A stretch of DNA of 64,000 nt from Cavia porcellus (taxonomy: Eukaryota; Chordata; Mammalia; Rodentia; Caviidae). The notes under the pieces are model-generated. The model was not told the DNA's origin and did not search any database. It saw nothing but the letters and a program-made list of their open reading frames with translations. Every line of letters starts with the position of its first letter. Position 1 is the stretch's first letter. This document shows positions 1 through 12,140 of this stretch, piece by piece. Position numbers and translations under genes: made by a program. The stretch lies in the NCBI RefSeq assembly GCF_034190915.1, contig NW_026947493.1, positions 44,820,501 through 44,884,500 on the forward strand, read 5' to 3'.

Positions 1-1463
1 CCTCTGATACCTGCCTCATCTGCATGCCGAAACGCCAGTCTGTTGCAACCCTTCTCAACCTACCACTTCCTTAATTCACGTCCCTGAAGGACAATGTGAA
101 AAATGCTCCATACTCACCAGAGAGCCGTACAACACTGAGATCCTCTTTCACCGTCCTACCTCATAAGGATCATAGTGCTGTGCTGGCTGTCGTCCAGTGC
201 CTGGAACCAAACCCTCTATCTGTTTTGGCTGGAATCATAGCAGTGGTGCTGAGAATAGGAAGAATGCTCCTTACTTCTGTGTGCTCAGACGTGGGGCCTC
301 ATTCCTTACCATACCTCTGGGAAAAGAGATATTTCAGTGTTCAAAAATAATTTGTCTTTAAAACTGTCATTTAAATAAATAAATGGATAAAATCAGGTAC
401 TTTTAGGCAAAGTAGAAACATAAGCTTAGCACTTGGAGTCTGTTCAGGTTAATGACTTGTAAATATGTTTTGGCAGTAGTCTCTTTTGAAGCATCTTCTT
501 GATATCTGAAATTTTCCTGTACCTAGATTTGTATGCATCTTCATCCCAGAGAAGTAGACAAAGGAGTTCTTTTAAAAATTTCCTTAGAGAAAATGTGTTA
601 ATTTACTTCACAAAATCTGCAAGTCATTTTTACAAATTTTAACAGATTTTGGATCTTTGGGCTCATTTGTTTTTCATTTTTTACTTGATATACGATTTTT
701 TAATTTTAAGTAGTTTCTAAAGAAATAAAATGATTCAAAACTGAGCCTGATGAACAACTCACCTTTTAACTTTTAAAACAATAAAGTACACATACATAAA
801 AATGATATCAGTATATTTTTAAAAAGTAGTGTTTTAATGTTTATAGATTCCTTTTAAAAGAATATGATTAATGGGAATAGGAGGCTATGAAAATAATCTA
901 TAACCTTCTTTTCTTTGTTTCTCTAAATAATTAAATTAAAAAGCCATCAGGCAGATCCATGCAAAGGGAACAGCTGAGTAGGACTGCTGGCCTGGAGTAC
1001 ATCAGGGCAGGACTATGGACGGGCTAAGGATGTGGGCTGGCAGGTTTAAGCAGTGTGGTGTGTGAGGAGGTGAGGCAGAGCACTGAGAAAAATGGGTAGG
1101 TGGACCGAAAAGCATGGAGGTCAGATTTCTCGCTGATTGATGTGGGGTCACAAAAATTAAAATTAAAAAGAGAAAAAGGCTAAAATGAACTTTGTTGTTT
1201 TAGAATGAAATTGGAGAAATTGATACCCTGTCATGATTTTCAATAACAGGTGTTGGGGCCAGATAGTGAGTGGGCTCTAACCTGGTGACCAGAGGGGAGT
1301 CTTTCTGGGGCTGTGTTCTGTGTCTTGACTCCATCACTATTCGTGTCTTGGTTGTGACACAAGGCTATAGTTTATAAGATTTTCATTGAGGGACTGTGAT
1401 ACATAAGATTATATTTCTTACAACTGCGTATGAGTCTACAATTACTTCAAAATATTTTAATGA
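1..1463. other. Non-coding stretch, nothing recognised
   Basis: AT-rich sequence with no long ORF of convincing composition. An 84-codon frame at 96-350 has no recognisable domain and no splice or promoter context, so I treat it as chance. About 950-1130 is somewhat richer in G and C, but I could not assign it to a repeat. Most likely intron or 5' flank of the gene found at 56.7 kb. Confidence 0.5.
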
Positions 1464-1573
1464 GGGGCTGGGGATTTAGCTCAGCGGCATAAGCGCCTGC
1501 CTTGTAAACAGGCAGTCGTGAGTTCGATCTCTGGTAGCGATAAAAAGGAAAAAGGCCAAAAAAAAAAAAAAAT
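1464..1573 (+). repeat. ID-type SINE (tRNA-derived)
   Basis: Starts GGGGCTGGGGATTTAGCTCA and has a Pol III A box (TAGCTCAGCGG) and B box (GAGTTCGATCTC), followed by an A-rich linker and an A-run tail. Short target duplication TTAATGA at 1457-1463 and 1574-1580. One B-box base differs from the best copies at 4.9 and 58.1 kb. Confidence 0.9.
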
Positions 1574-1579
1574 TAATGA

Positions 1580-2359
1580 AAAAAATTTCTAAAATATAAT
1601 TTCTTAAATTTGAAAATAATTAGGAAGATCACATAACAAAAAAATAAAGCAAATTAGAAATTAGTTAACTGTAAGGTCAAAATGACTTCAGTATACAGAC
1701 AGGTCAGACACAGGTGGAGTGGCTGATGAGATGAGAAATCTGAGAGGAAAGTAGTAGGTAAGCAAATTATAATTTTATGGTAGGGTAATTGTGATACTCT
1801 GCTAGACATTTTTATCTCAGAATATTTTTATTTGTAATAAATGTCTCTTGTAAAGGTCTTTGGGCTTGACAGTGTTGGAATGTGTAATAGCCATTGACCA
1901 CTACAGGTAAACAGGTTGCAGTGACTGTCCCAAATGGTGACCTTGCTCTCTGGGCCCTTCTCTGGGCCTCTGATTGTACAGCACAGTCAAGGATGTGTGA
2001 TGACCAGGTGTCTACTAATGACAGTGTTTGTCCCCATGTTTTCCCATGTCCTATCTCAAAGTGGAGCTTAGGTTTTTGAGGACGGGAAACAGTCTTTCGT
2101 GCTTCACTGAGCATCTGTGGTAGTGTCTGGTGGAGCATAGGTCCTAAAGCAGGGGCTCAGCAGATGTCTGTAGAAGTAAGCAAAGGGCTGATTTGTGTAC
2201 TTTGTGGCCTTCTTAGAAGAAAGAAAATAAGGGAACTGGTTAGCAAATAGCATTCTAATATGTATTATTTTAAAACTGAGAGAAAAATATCTCACATTTC
2301 ATTAATTTACATTTATGTACAGTGAATAACTTTTAAGGATATTCTTCATTACATAATTA
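1580..2359. other. Non-coding stretch, nothing recognised
   Basis: No gene or repeat could be assigned. Overlapping frames on both strands at about 1812-2295 lack domains and cross each other, so they look accidental. Confidence 0.4.
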
Positions 2360-2443
2360 TTTTATTTGCCAGGGATTTAGCTCAGCACCTGCTTGACAAG
2401 TACTAGGTTGTGAGTTCAATCCTTGTAACAAACAAACAAACAA
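2360..2443 (+). repeat. Degenerate, shortened ID-type SINE
   Basis: Contains GGGATTTAGCTCAG followed by a shortened body and a B-box-like GTGAGTTCAATCCTTG, then a (CAAA)n tail. Flanked by a 9-bp duplication ACATAATTA at 2351-2359 and 2444-2452. About 12 bases of the A-to-B box spacer are missing compared with the full copies. Confidence 0.8.
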
Positions 2444-2599
2444 ACATAATTAGTTTAAAGCTATCTTTTCCATTTTCATATTTGCTTTCAAGGGTTGGGA
2501 CAATAAATTAATTCACATCAAAGTGCCGGATGTTGAATTTAATAGGAAGTAGCACGACACATCCATATATTTGTGGGATAGGGAGGCAGATGATATTTG

Positions 2600-2715
2600 G
2601 AGATAACTCAATTTGAACAATCACTTACTGTCTGTTTGACCCTGAACAAGTTATTCCATTTCTTTAAACATTAGAATATTTACTTGCAAAATAACACCTG
2701 AGAAGGTAATATGAG
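2600..2715 (+). repeat. MIR SINE fragment
   Basis: The sequence around CTGTTTGACCCTGAACAAG followed by a run resembling the MIR core (ACCTTGGGCAAGTTACTTAACC) suggests a very old mammalian MIR copy. Assigned from memory of the consensus, so moderate confidence. Confidence 0.5.
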
Positions 2716-2989
2716 GAAGCCATTAAATGAAAAACATAAAGAAGGCACTTTGGTGTCTCGCAGTTGGTGGATACTCAGTTTCAGCTACCTTCGTGTTATT
2801 CTCTCTTTTCCGTTAATATTTAAGAGCCAATGGCAGGCCAGGTGGAGAGCTGTTTTTGAAGGATGGCTTTCTGGTATCGTAAGATTGAAACTCCAAACAT
2901 GTATCTACTATTTTAGTCTATAGCTTTGGTATTAACACTGAAAAAGGTCTCATAGTGATCGTATCAAGGAGAACAGCACTTGGTCACTG
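2716..2989. other. Non-coding, nothing recognised
   Basis: A 70-codon frame at 2711-2923 has no recognisable domain. No repeat was assigned. Confidence 0.4.
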
Positions 2990-3058
2990 TCTCTTTCTCT
3001 GTCTGTCTGTCTGTCACTGTGTGCGTGTGCGTGTGCATGTGTGCATGTGTGTGTGTTA
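2990..3058 (+). repeat. Compound microsatellite (TCTG)n / (GTGTGC)n
   Basis: Short tetranucleotide TCTG units run into alternating purine-pyrimidine GTGTGC/GTGCAT units. The frames reading through it on both strands are low-complexity and not genes. Confidence 0.85.
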
Positions 3059-4849
3059 TGGTTCAGATTCATGGTGGTAGCATGGAAAGTGTTGCTTGCT
3101 GTAGTATCACCAAAGGGACGATAACTTTGGAAATATACCATATAATTAGAAAACAGTCCTAGAAAATAATTTTTCTTATTATCTCAGAAAGGCAGCCTAG
3201 ATCACCATTACCTGTAATAAACACACAGAATCCCAACCTCCTGTCACTCCCTAGTGTGGTTGTCTTTGTTCTTCTTCACATCCTTCAGCAGCATGTGTTA
3301 TTATCCCATTGGATTTCTTCTGCCTTTGACTTCAGTTTATATCCTGTGCATTTTTTCTCGAATACAAACTTCTTAAAAGAGGGTATTTTTCCAGCCCTTT
3401 AAACTGCTTGTAACTTCATACCTAGAAAATGTCTGGCACACACAGAAAGTGTTGCACTACACAGCTGTCAAGCACATTAATGAATGAAAATGTCAGGACC
3501 AACCTATTAAATCTGAACTATGTCGTTAATGTAAGAAAAATCATTTACTAGTAGAAGTCTGGAAATATTCTTAGCAGTTTACATAGTCTTTCACTTTCCT
3601 GAAAATTCATTCAGACCTGTATATCTTTTCAACACGTACTAGAATCTTCAGTGCTTGAGATTTGGAATTTCATATACATTAGGTACATATTTATTGCTGT
3701 ATTATGTACTGAGCAATATAAACGCAAATAAGACATTTCCTATTCCCGTCAACTGATGTGTGTTTAGAATCCTGGTATACTTAGGATGCTTTCCAACTAT
3801 TGTATCCTGACAATTTTTAAGGCTCCCATAGTTTTTCATTTATACTCCTGGTCCATTTTCATACTCATCACTGTCATTTTATCATTATAATACTAGAAGT
3901 AAAAAATTCATATTTGGAATTTTGATTCAGGGGTTAGTATTTTAAGACTCAGATATATAAATTGCATAAGGTAAATAAATGACAAATAAATTTCTGTTTT
4001 AATATATCAATATCAAATAAGTTTTGTTATTTTTGCTTTTTTTCTCTAAACGCTTAGAAACAACAAAACATCTAAGAATAAGCTATAACAATATTATCGT
4101 ACGTAGTATTCTACATAAAACGTATCAATAATTTTAAGTTGAAAGTTGTTCTTTTAATATGAAAAAGAGAGGCTTCTTTTTGAATTATGCCCTGGAGCAT
4201 ATAGTAGTGTATAGTTCCTGTTCTTACAATTTGAACATACTGATCTAAATTCATAGTGACAAGTCATAGTGCACTGAGAATACATCTGGTTTCTCTGTAC
4301 ACTGAAGCATGTCTATTAGCCTGAAGTGAACGTACGTTATAAAAATTACTTATAGGTTTATAGTGTCAAAATAGTTAGGTGAAACTGTTCAAAACATGTT
4401 TAAAAATATCTGTCAGTATTGCATCCCCGCCACATTTTACATGGGCTGCTGGAAAACGTGCAGCCCAGATAGATGGAGTCTGGGCCATCATTATGAACAT
4501 TCTTTCCTGAAATTACTTCACCTTATTTTACTTACCTTTTATCACCCTACTTTTTATATATGTAGTTGGATCATAATTTATACTTCTTTGGAAAATGCCT
4601 TAAATTCTTTTTGCAATAAGAATGAATATGAAGCTTTTAAATAAATCGTAAAGCAATACACAGTCTAGTCCATTTTTCGGTAAATTTTAGAATATAATGT
4701 TTTCTATTGGAGCATACTACAACTAGTTTTCTTTCTAAAATATTTATTTGGTGCACTCTTTATCATTTAGTGAGAATTTATTTTCAGATGATGTCTCAGG
4801 ATAATACTCTTATGAGCAGCGGAGTGAAGCTGCCTAAAAGGCAAGGATT
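3059..4849. other. Non-coding stretch, nothing recognised
   Basis: AT-rich with no credible ORF. The 82-codon frame at 4396-4644 has no domain I recognise and no splice context. Confidence 0.4.
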
Positions 4850-5007
4850 GAAAGTCAGGACCTTGGGGCTGGGGATTTAGCTCAGCGGCATAAGCGCCTG
4901 CCTTGGAAGCAGGGAGTCGTGAGTTCGATCCCTGGTACCGGTAAAAGGAAAAAGAAAAAAAAAAAAAAAAGTTTAAAAACAAATAAAAAAAAGAAAGTCA
5001 GGACCTT
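4850..5007 (+). repeat. Young-looking ID SINE with 15-bp target duplication
   Basis: The SINE body runs 4865-4992: intact A box (TAGCTCAGCGG), intact B box (GAGTTCGATCCC), A-rich linker and A-run tail. A perfect 15-bp duplication GAAAGTCAGGACCTT lies at 4850-4864 and 4993-5007. Perfect duplications and a clean promoter suggest a comparatively recent insertion. Confidence 0.95.
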
Positions 5008-7255
5008 TGCTGTCCACTTGAAAAATTTGCCCCATGCTATGAGTGGCTCCACCTTGTAACTCGTATTTCCGGTTGAGTATCTCATCAGGGTCTTCATTGA
5101 CCATTGAATCTCAGTTGGTCCCCAACCAACTTCCATTATGTCACACTTTAATTTTTACCAGAGTATTCATCTATCATTGACATTTTTTACTCATTTGTTC
5201 AGTGTTTGACTTCTCTCTTAAATAAAACCACTGTGACAACAAGGACCTTGGCATCCTTATTCTCTATTTTCCTGATGCATTGTAGTCCTTAACTTCAGTT
5301 AGCTAATTTACTTCAAAACTAGGAAGAAAATGTTCAGATTGGAAGGGAAACTGTAGAGGATGGAGGGGGAAAGGAAGCAAAGGAAAATAAAAAGAATGAG
5401 AAGAAAAGAAAAAGTGAAAATGAAGTTTTTGTAAATAAGGAGGGAAAGAGAGTTTAAGGAGGGCAGAGGAATGGGAAAAAATAGAATCAAGTTATATCAC
5501 ATACAGTTACAAATCTCCTATGATAAATGTGACCATTATGCATACCAAAAATGGACAAGTAAATTGAACTAATACATAATAATTAATAATTTATTTGCAT
5601 TTAAAAATTGACAATATTATATAGCTATACATTCTTTTTTTTTATCAGATATTTAAATAGAATTCAAAAAACATTTCCCAGGTGTGTTATAATGGAACCC
5701 CTAAAAATGTAGAAAAAGTTAAACCCAAGATTGTATATACCGTATTACCACCTCCATGTGAAATATACAGAAAGAATATACAAAAATAGTTTATATTTTC
5801 TGTGTGACGTTCTAGAAAATGTGTTATTTTTAAAGATGATGTACTAGGTTAATAGGCTCTTTTTACTCCCACACAATCTGTCCAATTTTCTTAGTTCTCT
5901 GTATTACTGCGGTATTGCTGTTAGTTGAAGGTACATAAAAATGAAAGGACGTGAAAACCGAGGCTGCCTCCGAAAGATGCCTGAAAGCCTTCTTGTAACA
6001 CAGCTCTGAGTCATGGAGGATGTAAAAGTTTCGAAACACCAAATGATGGGGTGAATTTCAACTTAGGGTGCCTTTTAAGATCCTCTAAAATCTCTTAACA
6101 ATACTTTCATTGTGCCTACTCACTACCTTTCATATTAACTGTGTTAGCTTGTCCACTTCTTCCAATACACATAGTGTCAAGTTTGTGTTGGATAATCTCT
6201 CCACATGGGAGGTTTCTCCTTTCTTCTAGAATGTGTGAGGCCAGGTTCCTTGGGAAATGTCCTCTGGGAGATTTGCACGCACACAGTTGATTGTGGAGCG
6301 GTCATGCAAGGAGCACCCTGTAGGATGGGAAGGAAGTGAGTTTGGTTGGGGAGGAAGTTGAACGATGTGGCGTTTATTACAGAGTCCAGCCCGTTTCACG
6401 GAAAGGCTTCCCTAGGTGCGCTGGAACTGGAAGGCACTAAAGATTGTTCCAGTAAAAACCTGGGGTCATTTGTACTCCACATCGACACATCTTTAGAAGC
6501 AAATTTTCCTCCAGAGAGAGTGAGATCTGTGATGAAGCAGCAACCTTTTGTCAAAGGACAATTTCTGAGGGAACCTCAGCTGAGAGCTTTTAATAGGCCA
6601 TGCTCCTGAGGCTGGCAGGATGAATTCTGTGTTTGAAGGAACGATCTAGGTATATACTGCAGTATTTTCCACATTTCCCTACCCAACTCTCAGTCACTTT
6701 TAGAGGAAAATCTGTGTCTTACCCTTTTGAATTAAATATTTTTGAATGCTCTTTATTCCTTAGATTTTCCTTTTCTGTGAATTTCTGCTATACTTATGAA
6801 CAATTCCACACATTTTTGTGGTTAACCATGTTGTCACATCAATACTGCCCTATATTATGAATTGTCATTTTATCTATATTGTTGATTTTTTTTTTACAAA
6901 GCTTCTTCTAAGTAATTTAGAGTGTAGTAGCATAAGAGTTTAGTTGAATATGTGCTGAATGAACAAATCCATAAAAAACAGCATGGTCTACAGACACATG
7001 AAATAATCTTTTCATTTGCACAGTAAGTTGAAACTTTATGAACCTCACAAATGAAAAAAGATGTAAAAACCTCATAGAAAGCTAAAAAATAATCTATAAA
7101 AGTAAAAGGAATTAAAATATCTGTAGTTGGTTATGTGAGTCAGTTGGAACATTTTTTTTTTTTTTCATGTAAGCCAAACTGATTTGGAGTTGGTTTTGTT
7201 CATAGCCTAAGTCCCACTTTGCCTAGGAAGCTCCAAATACTATGCCTTGTGTGAA

Positions 7256-7256
<1 letters not shown>
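5008..7256. other. Non-coding stretch, nothing recognised
   Basis: Mostly AT-rich. A purine-rich block lies at about 5325-5490, which explains the low-complexity minus-strand frame there. The 87-codon frame at 6346-6609 and the 75-codon frame at 6633-6860 show no domain, paralogue or splice context known to me. Confidence 0.4.

Positions 7257-7303
<47 letters not shown>
7257..7303 (+). repeat. (CA)n microsatellite
   Basis: About 22 uninterrupted CA units, a likely length-polymorphic dinucleotide repeat. Confidence 0.95.
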
Positions 7304-7304
<1 letters not shown>

Positions 7305-7335
7305 AGCTTATACGACTCCAGCCTATGTAATAATA

Positions 7336-7460
7336 AGAAGCATAAAGTCTGGGCTAGGGATTAGCTCAGTGGCACAAGGGCCTGTCTGGCAAGTGCAAGG
7401 TCATGAGTTCAATCCTTAGTAAAAAAAAAAAAAAAAAAAAAAAGTAAAGAAACATAAAGT
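7336..7460 (+). repeat. Older ID-type SINE
   Basis: The body at about 7349-7447 has an A-box-like TTAGCTCAGTGG and a diverged B box (GAGTTCAATCCTT), and ends in a 23-base A-run. The flanks AGAAGCATAAAGT (7336-7348) and AGAAACATAAAGT (7448-7460) match at 12 of 13 bases, so it is a slightly decayed insertion. Confidence 0.88.
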
Positions 7461-10460
7461 TAAAGATATTTTTGATTTTTGCTTGTATAATTGCTTTCTT
7501 TCTCAAGTTGTAAATTTGGAGTTTAAACCAAAGCTTTTCACTTTTTTTTCCTAATCTGGCTTCTACTGAATGAACAAGATATTTCTTCAAAATTAAAGTT
7601 TTTACAGAGTAATTCTGAATTTAATATTTTCTTCACTAGCAAATACTTTATTGGTTAATATCAATGTCTAGCAGAGTCTAATGAGGGCTCAGATTTTAAT
7701 TTTAACCCTTTTGTAGTCTAGTGAATATACCATAGAAACTATATATATTGAATTTATGTTTTTTTTTTTTTTTTTTTTGTATTTCAGTGTGTGAAAGTGT
7801 AATGTTGGGGAATCATGCAAAAAAGTCAGGACTGTTGAGTTTCAGATGCCGACTTGCTTTGTGAAAACAACTTGCTCTTTGAGATTGGGCTATGAAGTAG
7901 GTTTAATTTTGGTGAGAGGAAGCTAAGCATTTTAAACTATACATTTAGAAATATGCTAACTTCTCATTTATTCTTAAATAGGCTGGAGTTATTTTAGTTT
8001 TCTGTGTAGAAAACTCTTTGTTTATGAAAGTGAAAGTGCTTCTTTCCAGTTACTAATGCCTTTTATTACCTTTTTTCTCATTATGGTGCGATTTTTGTAC
8101 AAAATGTGAAAAATTACAGTTTGGTTCTTTTTATCTTCTGAAGCTTTTATTTATTTATTATTATTAATAATCATTATTATTTTGTTCTTACTTGGCTAAC
8201 ATTTTTAGTATTATGTTGTATAGAAGTGATAAATAACAGTATATGTGTGTGTGTCCTATTTTAAAAGAACATAGCTATATTAGCAGATTTTTATTGGTAA
8301 CTTTGATAATATTTAATTTTTTTCTCTTATACAAATATATTTTAGTTAAAATATTAGTCCAAGGATATTTATAGTGTGTACTGAGATTATCTTCTAATTT
8401 TCCTCTTTTATTCTATTAAGGGGAAGAGGTATACTACTGAGGTTTGTTAAAATAACTGCATTCTGAAAGAAATGGGTTCTGTTCAGGATATGTAGTTTTT
8501 ATTTTCCTTGCAAGATTTTAATTACTAGTATTTTGGTTGTTTTCCTTCTAGTTCACAAAGTTTTAAACTCAATTTCTTTCATGATTATCCTGGAAGTAAT
8601 AGGATTTGTATATCTTAAAATCTGAAGTTGGGCAATGTTTCCACCTTCTTTCTAGATAATTTAGAAACTTCAGAGTATCCGCCTCTAGCCACCACCTTTC
8701 TATTTTATATATAATTGCTCATTATCTTAAACTTGTCTTTTTAATTTTTTCTGATCTCTAAAAATAACAATTAGTAACCATTTTCACTTCTACGTGATTC
8801 TTCCATACTGCTCTCCAAAGATTTCCTGGAATCCTGTCTTTCAATTGCATTATTTTCAAATCTCTGAGCTCTACCATTATTCATTGACCACAAATTAATA
8901 ACTCCTATCTCTGGCAATAGTGGCAATAGATATATCAAGTGGACAATCAAATACATGTATATGTTACTTCTTGGAATTTTTTTTTAATCTGTCTTTGTGG
9001 CGGACATCTAAGTGAACACGCAATGTTACAATCCACTTCTATTTTATAACAAAATGTCGTGCAGTAATATGTGTAAACTAGTTTCAAGGTTTTTTTTTTT
9101 TTCTTCCATCCTACTTTTACTGGCCATAATGAACTTTGATGAGAACAGGTGTAGGGTGCTAGCTTAGCAGAGGCATGTATCGAAGGAGTCTTAGTTACAT
9201 GTAGAGGTAATATGTAATCTGGATTATGACTTTATAAATCCAGACTCGTGATTTTGTGAGTCAGAGTCTAACTAGTTCATGATGAGGAACTGGGGTCGCA
9301 TGGACAATTGATTTCCCATAGTCAAGTGATCTACCAGGGCTCAGTGGCAGATTGAGATTCTATTGTAGAAGGAAACTAGGCATTTGGAACAAGACAGAAC
9401 TTCTCCAAAAAGTGCTAGGCATTTGTGCTGCAGTTTTCCTATACACACTGACAGCCACTCTGTGCACCATCCTTCTTGGACAGGCTCTTCAGGTGTCATG
9501 GAGTCTCCTGGGGTGTAAACCCTGGGTTCTAGAGCAGTGTGTACTGCAGCTAGAGCATCTAATGCACCTTCTGTTGCTCAGGACTTCACTTAAAAAGGAC
9601 AGTTTTGTTGGCTGCTCAGTATGTTGTTGTGTATGATGTCTCTAAAGATCCAAAGAGAGTATTCTATAGTATTCTGTGATATGGTTGCAACAACTTTGAG
9701 ATGATCATCTTGGTTAATAGACTTCAGAAACTTCACAAAATTCACTAATGCCTAAATTCTCAGTATACTCTCCACTGTGATAACCCAATTCAAGTAGCAG
9801 CCTGCCAGGTTTTGCTTTTATTTCCTGCTGTATAGATTAGGTTACATTCCTGTAGACTATTGATATCTTCCAATTCTAGGACCACCTTAACTGGTTATCA
9901 AACACCTTGAAATATTCCTGCTGATCAAAGTTTGCTTCTCATTTTGTCACTGTTTCCCATTATGGTACACACGTCCATCTTGTGTGTTGAAGTTAAGCAC
10001 ATCCATCTGGACTTTGATAATCTGGAACCTCTCCTTACAGTTGAGTGAGGATCTTTTCCAGTGGTGACATCTCTCACTATCATCCCTGGCCTTCAAAAGT
10101 CAGCCAGTGCATGGCTTTTTAAGAATACTGCCCTGCTTTTCTCATTAATGTGTTTTGTTCCTCTGGGCACTTCTTAAGTGGGCATTGGGTGAATGTGCAG
10201 TTGGCGTATGATAAATTCACTCCAGTTTTCTTGTTTTTCTATGCCTTTAGAATCTTCCCTTTGCACATGATAGACCATGGTATCCTAACCTGATTGATTG
10301 CAAGATTTTCTGGAGGCTCTGAGTCACCAAACAGCAAATTGCTAAAGCTTGATTACTGACACTATATGAAAGAAGTTTTAAGTTCTCTCATATTAATTAA
10401 TTCAGCTCAGTTTGGTTTAATATCCTTAGAACCCAGTTCTATACATTTTCCCCAGATTTC
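7461..10460. other. Non-coding stretch, nothing recognised
   Basis: Long AT-rich interval with T-runs (7760-7779, 9091-9102). The 94-codon frame at 9352-9636 has no recognised domain and no splice or promoter context. About 9400-10350 is less AT-rich than its surroundings, but I could not assign it. Confidence 0.4.
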
Positions 10461-10464
10461 TAAA

Positions 10465-10497
<33 letters not shown>
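10461..10497 (+). repeat. A-run followed by (TA)n
   Basis: About 20 A bases continue into alternating TA. It might be the tail of an unrecognised retroposon, but no SINE body precedes it. Confidence 0.7.
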
Positions 10498-10923
10498 GAA
10501 AAGCTTAAGAACCTTATCTTTTGCAGGTTTACATGTATCTATCTTCCAAGAACAAACTAATACCTGATTTTGGAAAAAACCATGGTGGTAGGGTGGATCT
10601 TAAGTAAAAAGGTTTCCCCATGGCCAAGTAATCTTATAGAGTGCCTACTGATGCCATGCCTGTGAGGTTCTATCCAGGGCCCTCTGCATTGCTGTAATAA
10701 TGGTCAAGTGTAGTAGGCATCTGATTTCCCCAGGTGCTATCTTTTCTAAGCATATCATCACAATAAAAAAAGGTGATAATATTTTTAATCAGGATGACTG
10801 CACAATATATATTGTTAGTATTATAATTCTCAAGTTGGCAAAGAGTTTGATGTTGTAGTGCAAGGCCAAACATATGGTCAAGCTAATCATAATGCTCCAT
10901 CTCTGAGTGTCCTAACCTTAAGT

Positions 10924-11311
10924 ACATTACTGTTCAGAATCCAGTTGAGACACCACACTGGTATTTCAAAAGAGATAATTTATTATAAAGTGTTGTGCGA
11001 ATGGGAGTTGAACTTAAAGAATAGTTAGGGAATGACTAGGATAGCACAGTTAATAACTTAAAGAAGCACCTACATCTAGAGCTCGGGGAAAGAAAAGAAA
11101 GAAACTGGAGTACTTGGAACTTACAATCTCAGAGAAAAGGCCCCTTCTTATGAAAAAGAAGTTTAGCTTCAGTGGTGCTGGTAATTGGGAAGACGGTCAG
11201 TGGGACTGGAGAGAGAGAGAGAGAGAGAAACAGAGAGAGACAGAAACACAGAGAGAGAGACAGAGACAGAGAGCAATTATGTGCATTATTGTTAAGAATC
11301 CAGTTGAGAAA
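10924..11311 (+). repeat. Pair of imperfect direct repeats, about 28 bp, 359 bp apart
   Basis: The sequence around CAGAATCCAGTTGAGA (from about 10924) recurs around AAGAATCCAGTTGAGA (from about 11283) with only a few differences over about 28 bases. The intervening DNA ends with a (GA)n tract. It may be a local duplication or the edges of an old element. Confidence 0.6.
11210..11272 (+). repeat. (GA)n-rich microsatellite
   Basis: GAGAGA units interspersed with CAGAGA and AACAGA units. The frame through it, at 11114-11335, is low-complexity (RERERE) and not coding. Confidence 0.9.
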
Positions 11312-12019
11312 CAGAAGCCATTATTTATATCCTAAATAATATAATTTATTATTAATTCTGAGCAATAATGTACTTTACAGAAAAGCAATTAAAGCAATTT
11401 TTAATAAATATAACTATAAGGCATAATTATTAGTCAAAATAAAATGCTATATTACCAGTTTTTCTTTTTTAAAACAATGGCTATACTTTATAATTTTATA
11501 TATGAAGCTTGTATTAAAACATGTTTATTTTGGTTCTCATATGTTCTTGAGAGTTTTTAATCTTGGATTTTCAGCTTTTCTTCTCATGAAATCCATTTAA
11601 ATTTAGAGTTTTCCCCAGTAGTACTGGTGGGACAGCAGGTAAAAGTCAATTTTATAATTCATATCAGACAAGATTTGTTTGAAGATTAAATGTGCATGGA
11701 CAGAGTTTGAGGGTTGAAGTTTTCACCACAGATGAAAATATTTGAATTTCTTTTCGTATTTGTTCAACATGAACTTTGAGATTGTCCTCCAGGACAGCAT
11801 GTGGGTACTAAACTCCGATGCTCAAGTCCCCAGCGCAGCAGCTGAAAGTTGGTATCATCACTATTCCCTTTTAAAAAATAGATGATGTGAGTTTAAAGAT
11901 TTTAAATGTTTGGCTCAAGCTTTACTCCCAAGTTCTAAAATTAGGATTCTGCCGAGGGGAGGAAAAGCGTTGGACTTTGCTGTTGACAATTGTCCAAATG
12001 CCGGTTTCTCTTTCTGTTG
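11312..12019. other. Non-coding stretch, nothing recognised
   Basis: AT-rich. The 74-codon frame beginning at 11887 overlaps a MIR-like segment and is not a credible gene. Confidence 0.4.
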
Positions 12020-12140
12020 GAAGTGGTGACATTAAGAAGTTACTTAACTCTGAATTTTCATTTACTCAACTGTTGAGAAGTGTAAATATTCCCTATCTCT
12101 GTATGCTGTGAAGATTCAGTAAAGACATTTGTTTTGATAT
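12020..12140 (+). repeat. MIR SINE fragment
   Basis: AAGAAGTTACTTAACTCTG followed by a pattern like 'TTTCCTCATCTG...' and 'GTGAAGATT' resembles the core and 3' part of MIR. Old and diverged. Confidence 0.5.

Noticed and set aside
1464..1573. Possible genuine tRNA gene
   Set aside because: A and B boxes are present, but an A-rich tail, target duplication and many sister copies show an ID SINE.
2950..3162. Opposed frames over the TG-rich tract
   Set aside because: Encoded by the microsatellite (CVCVC and HTHTH type residues).
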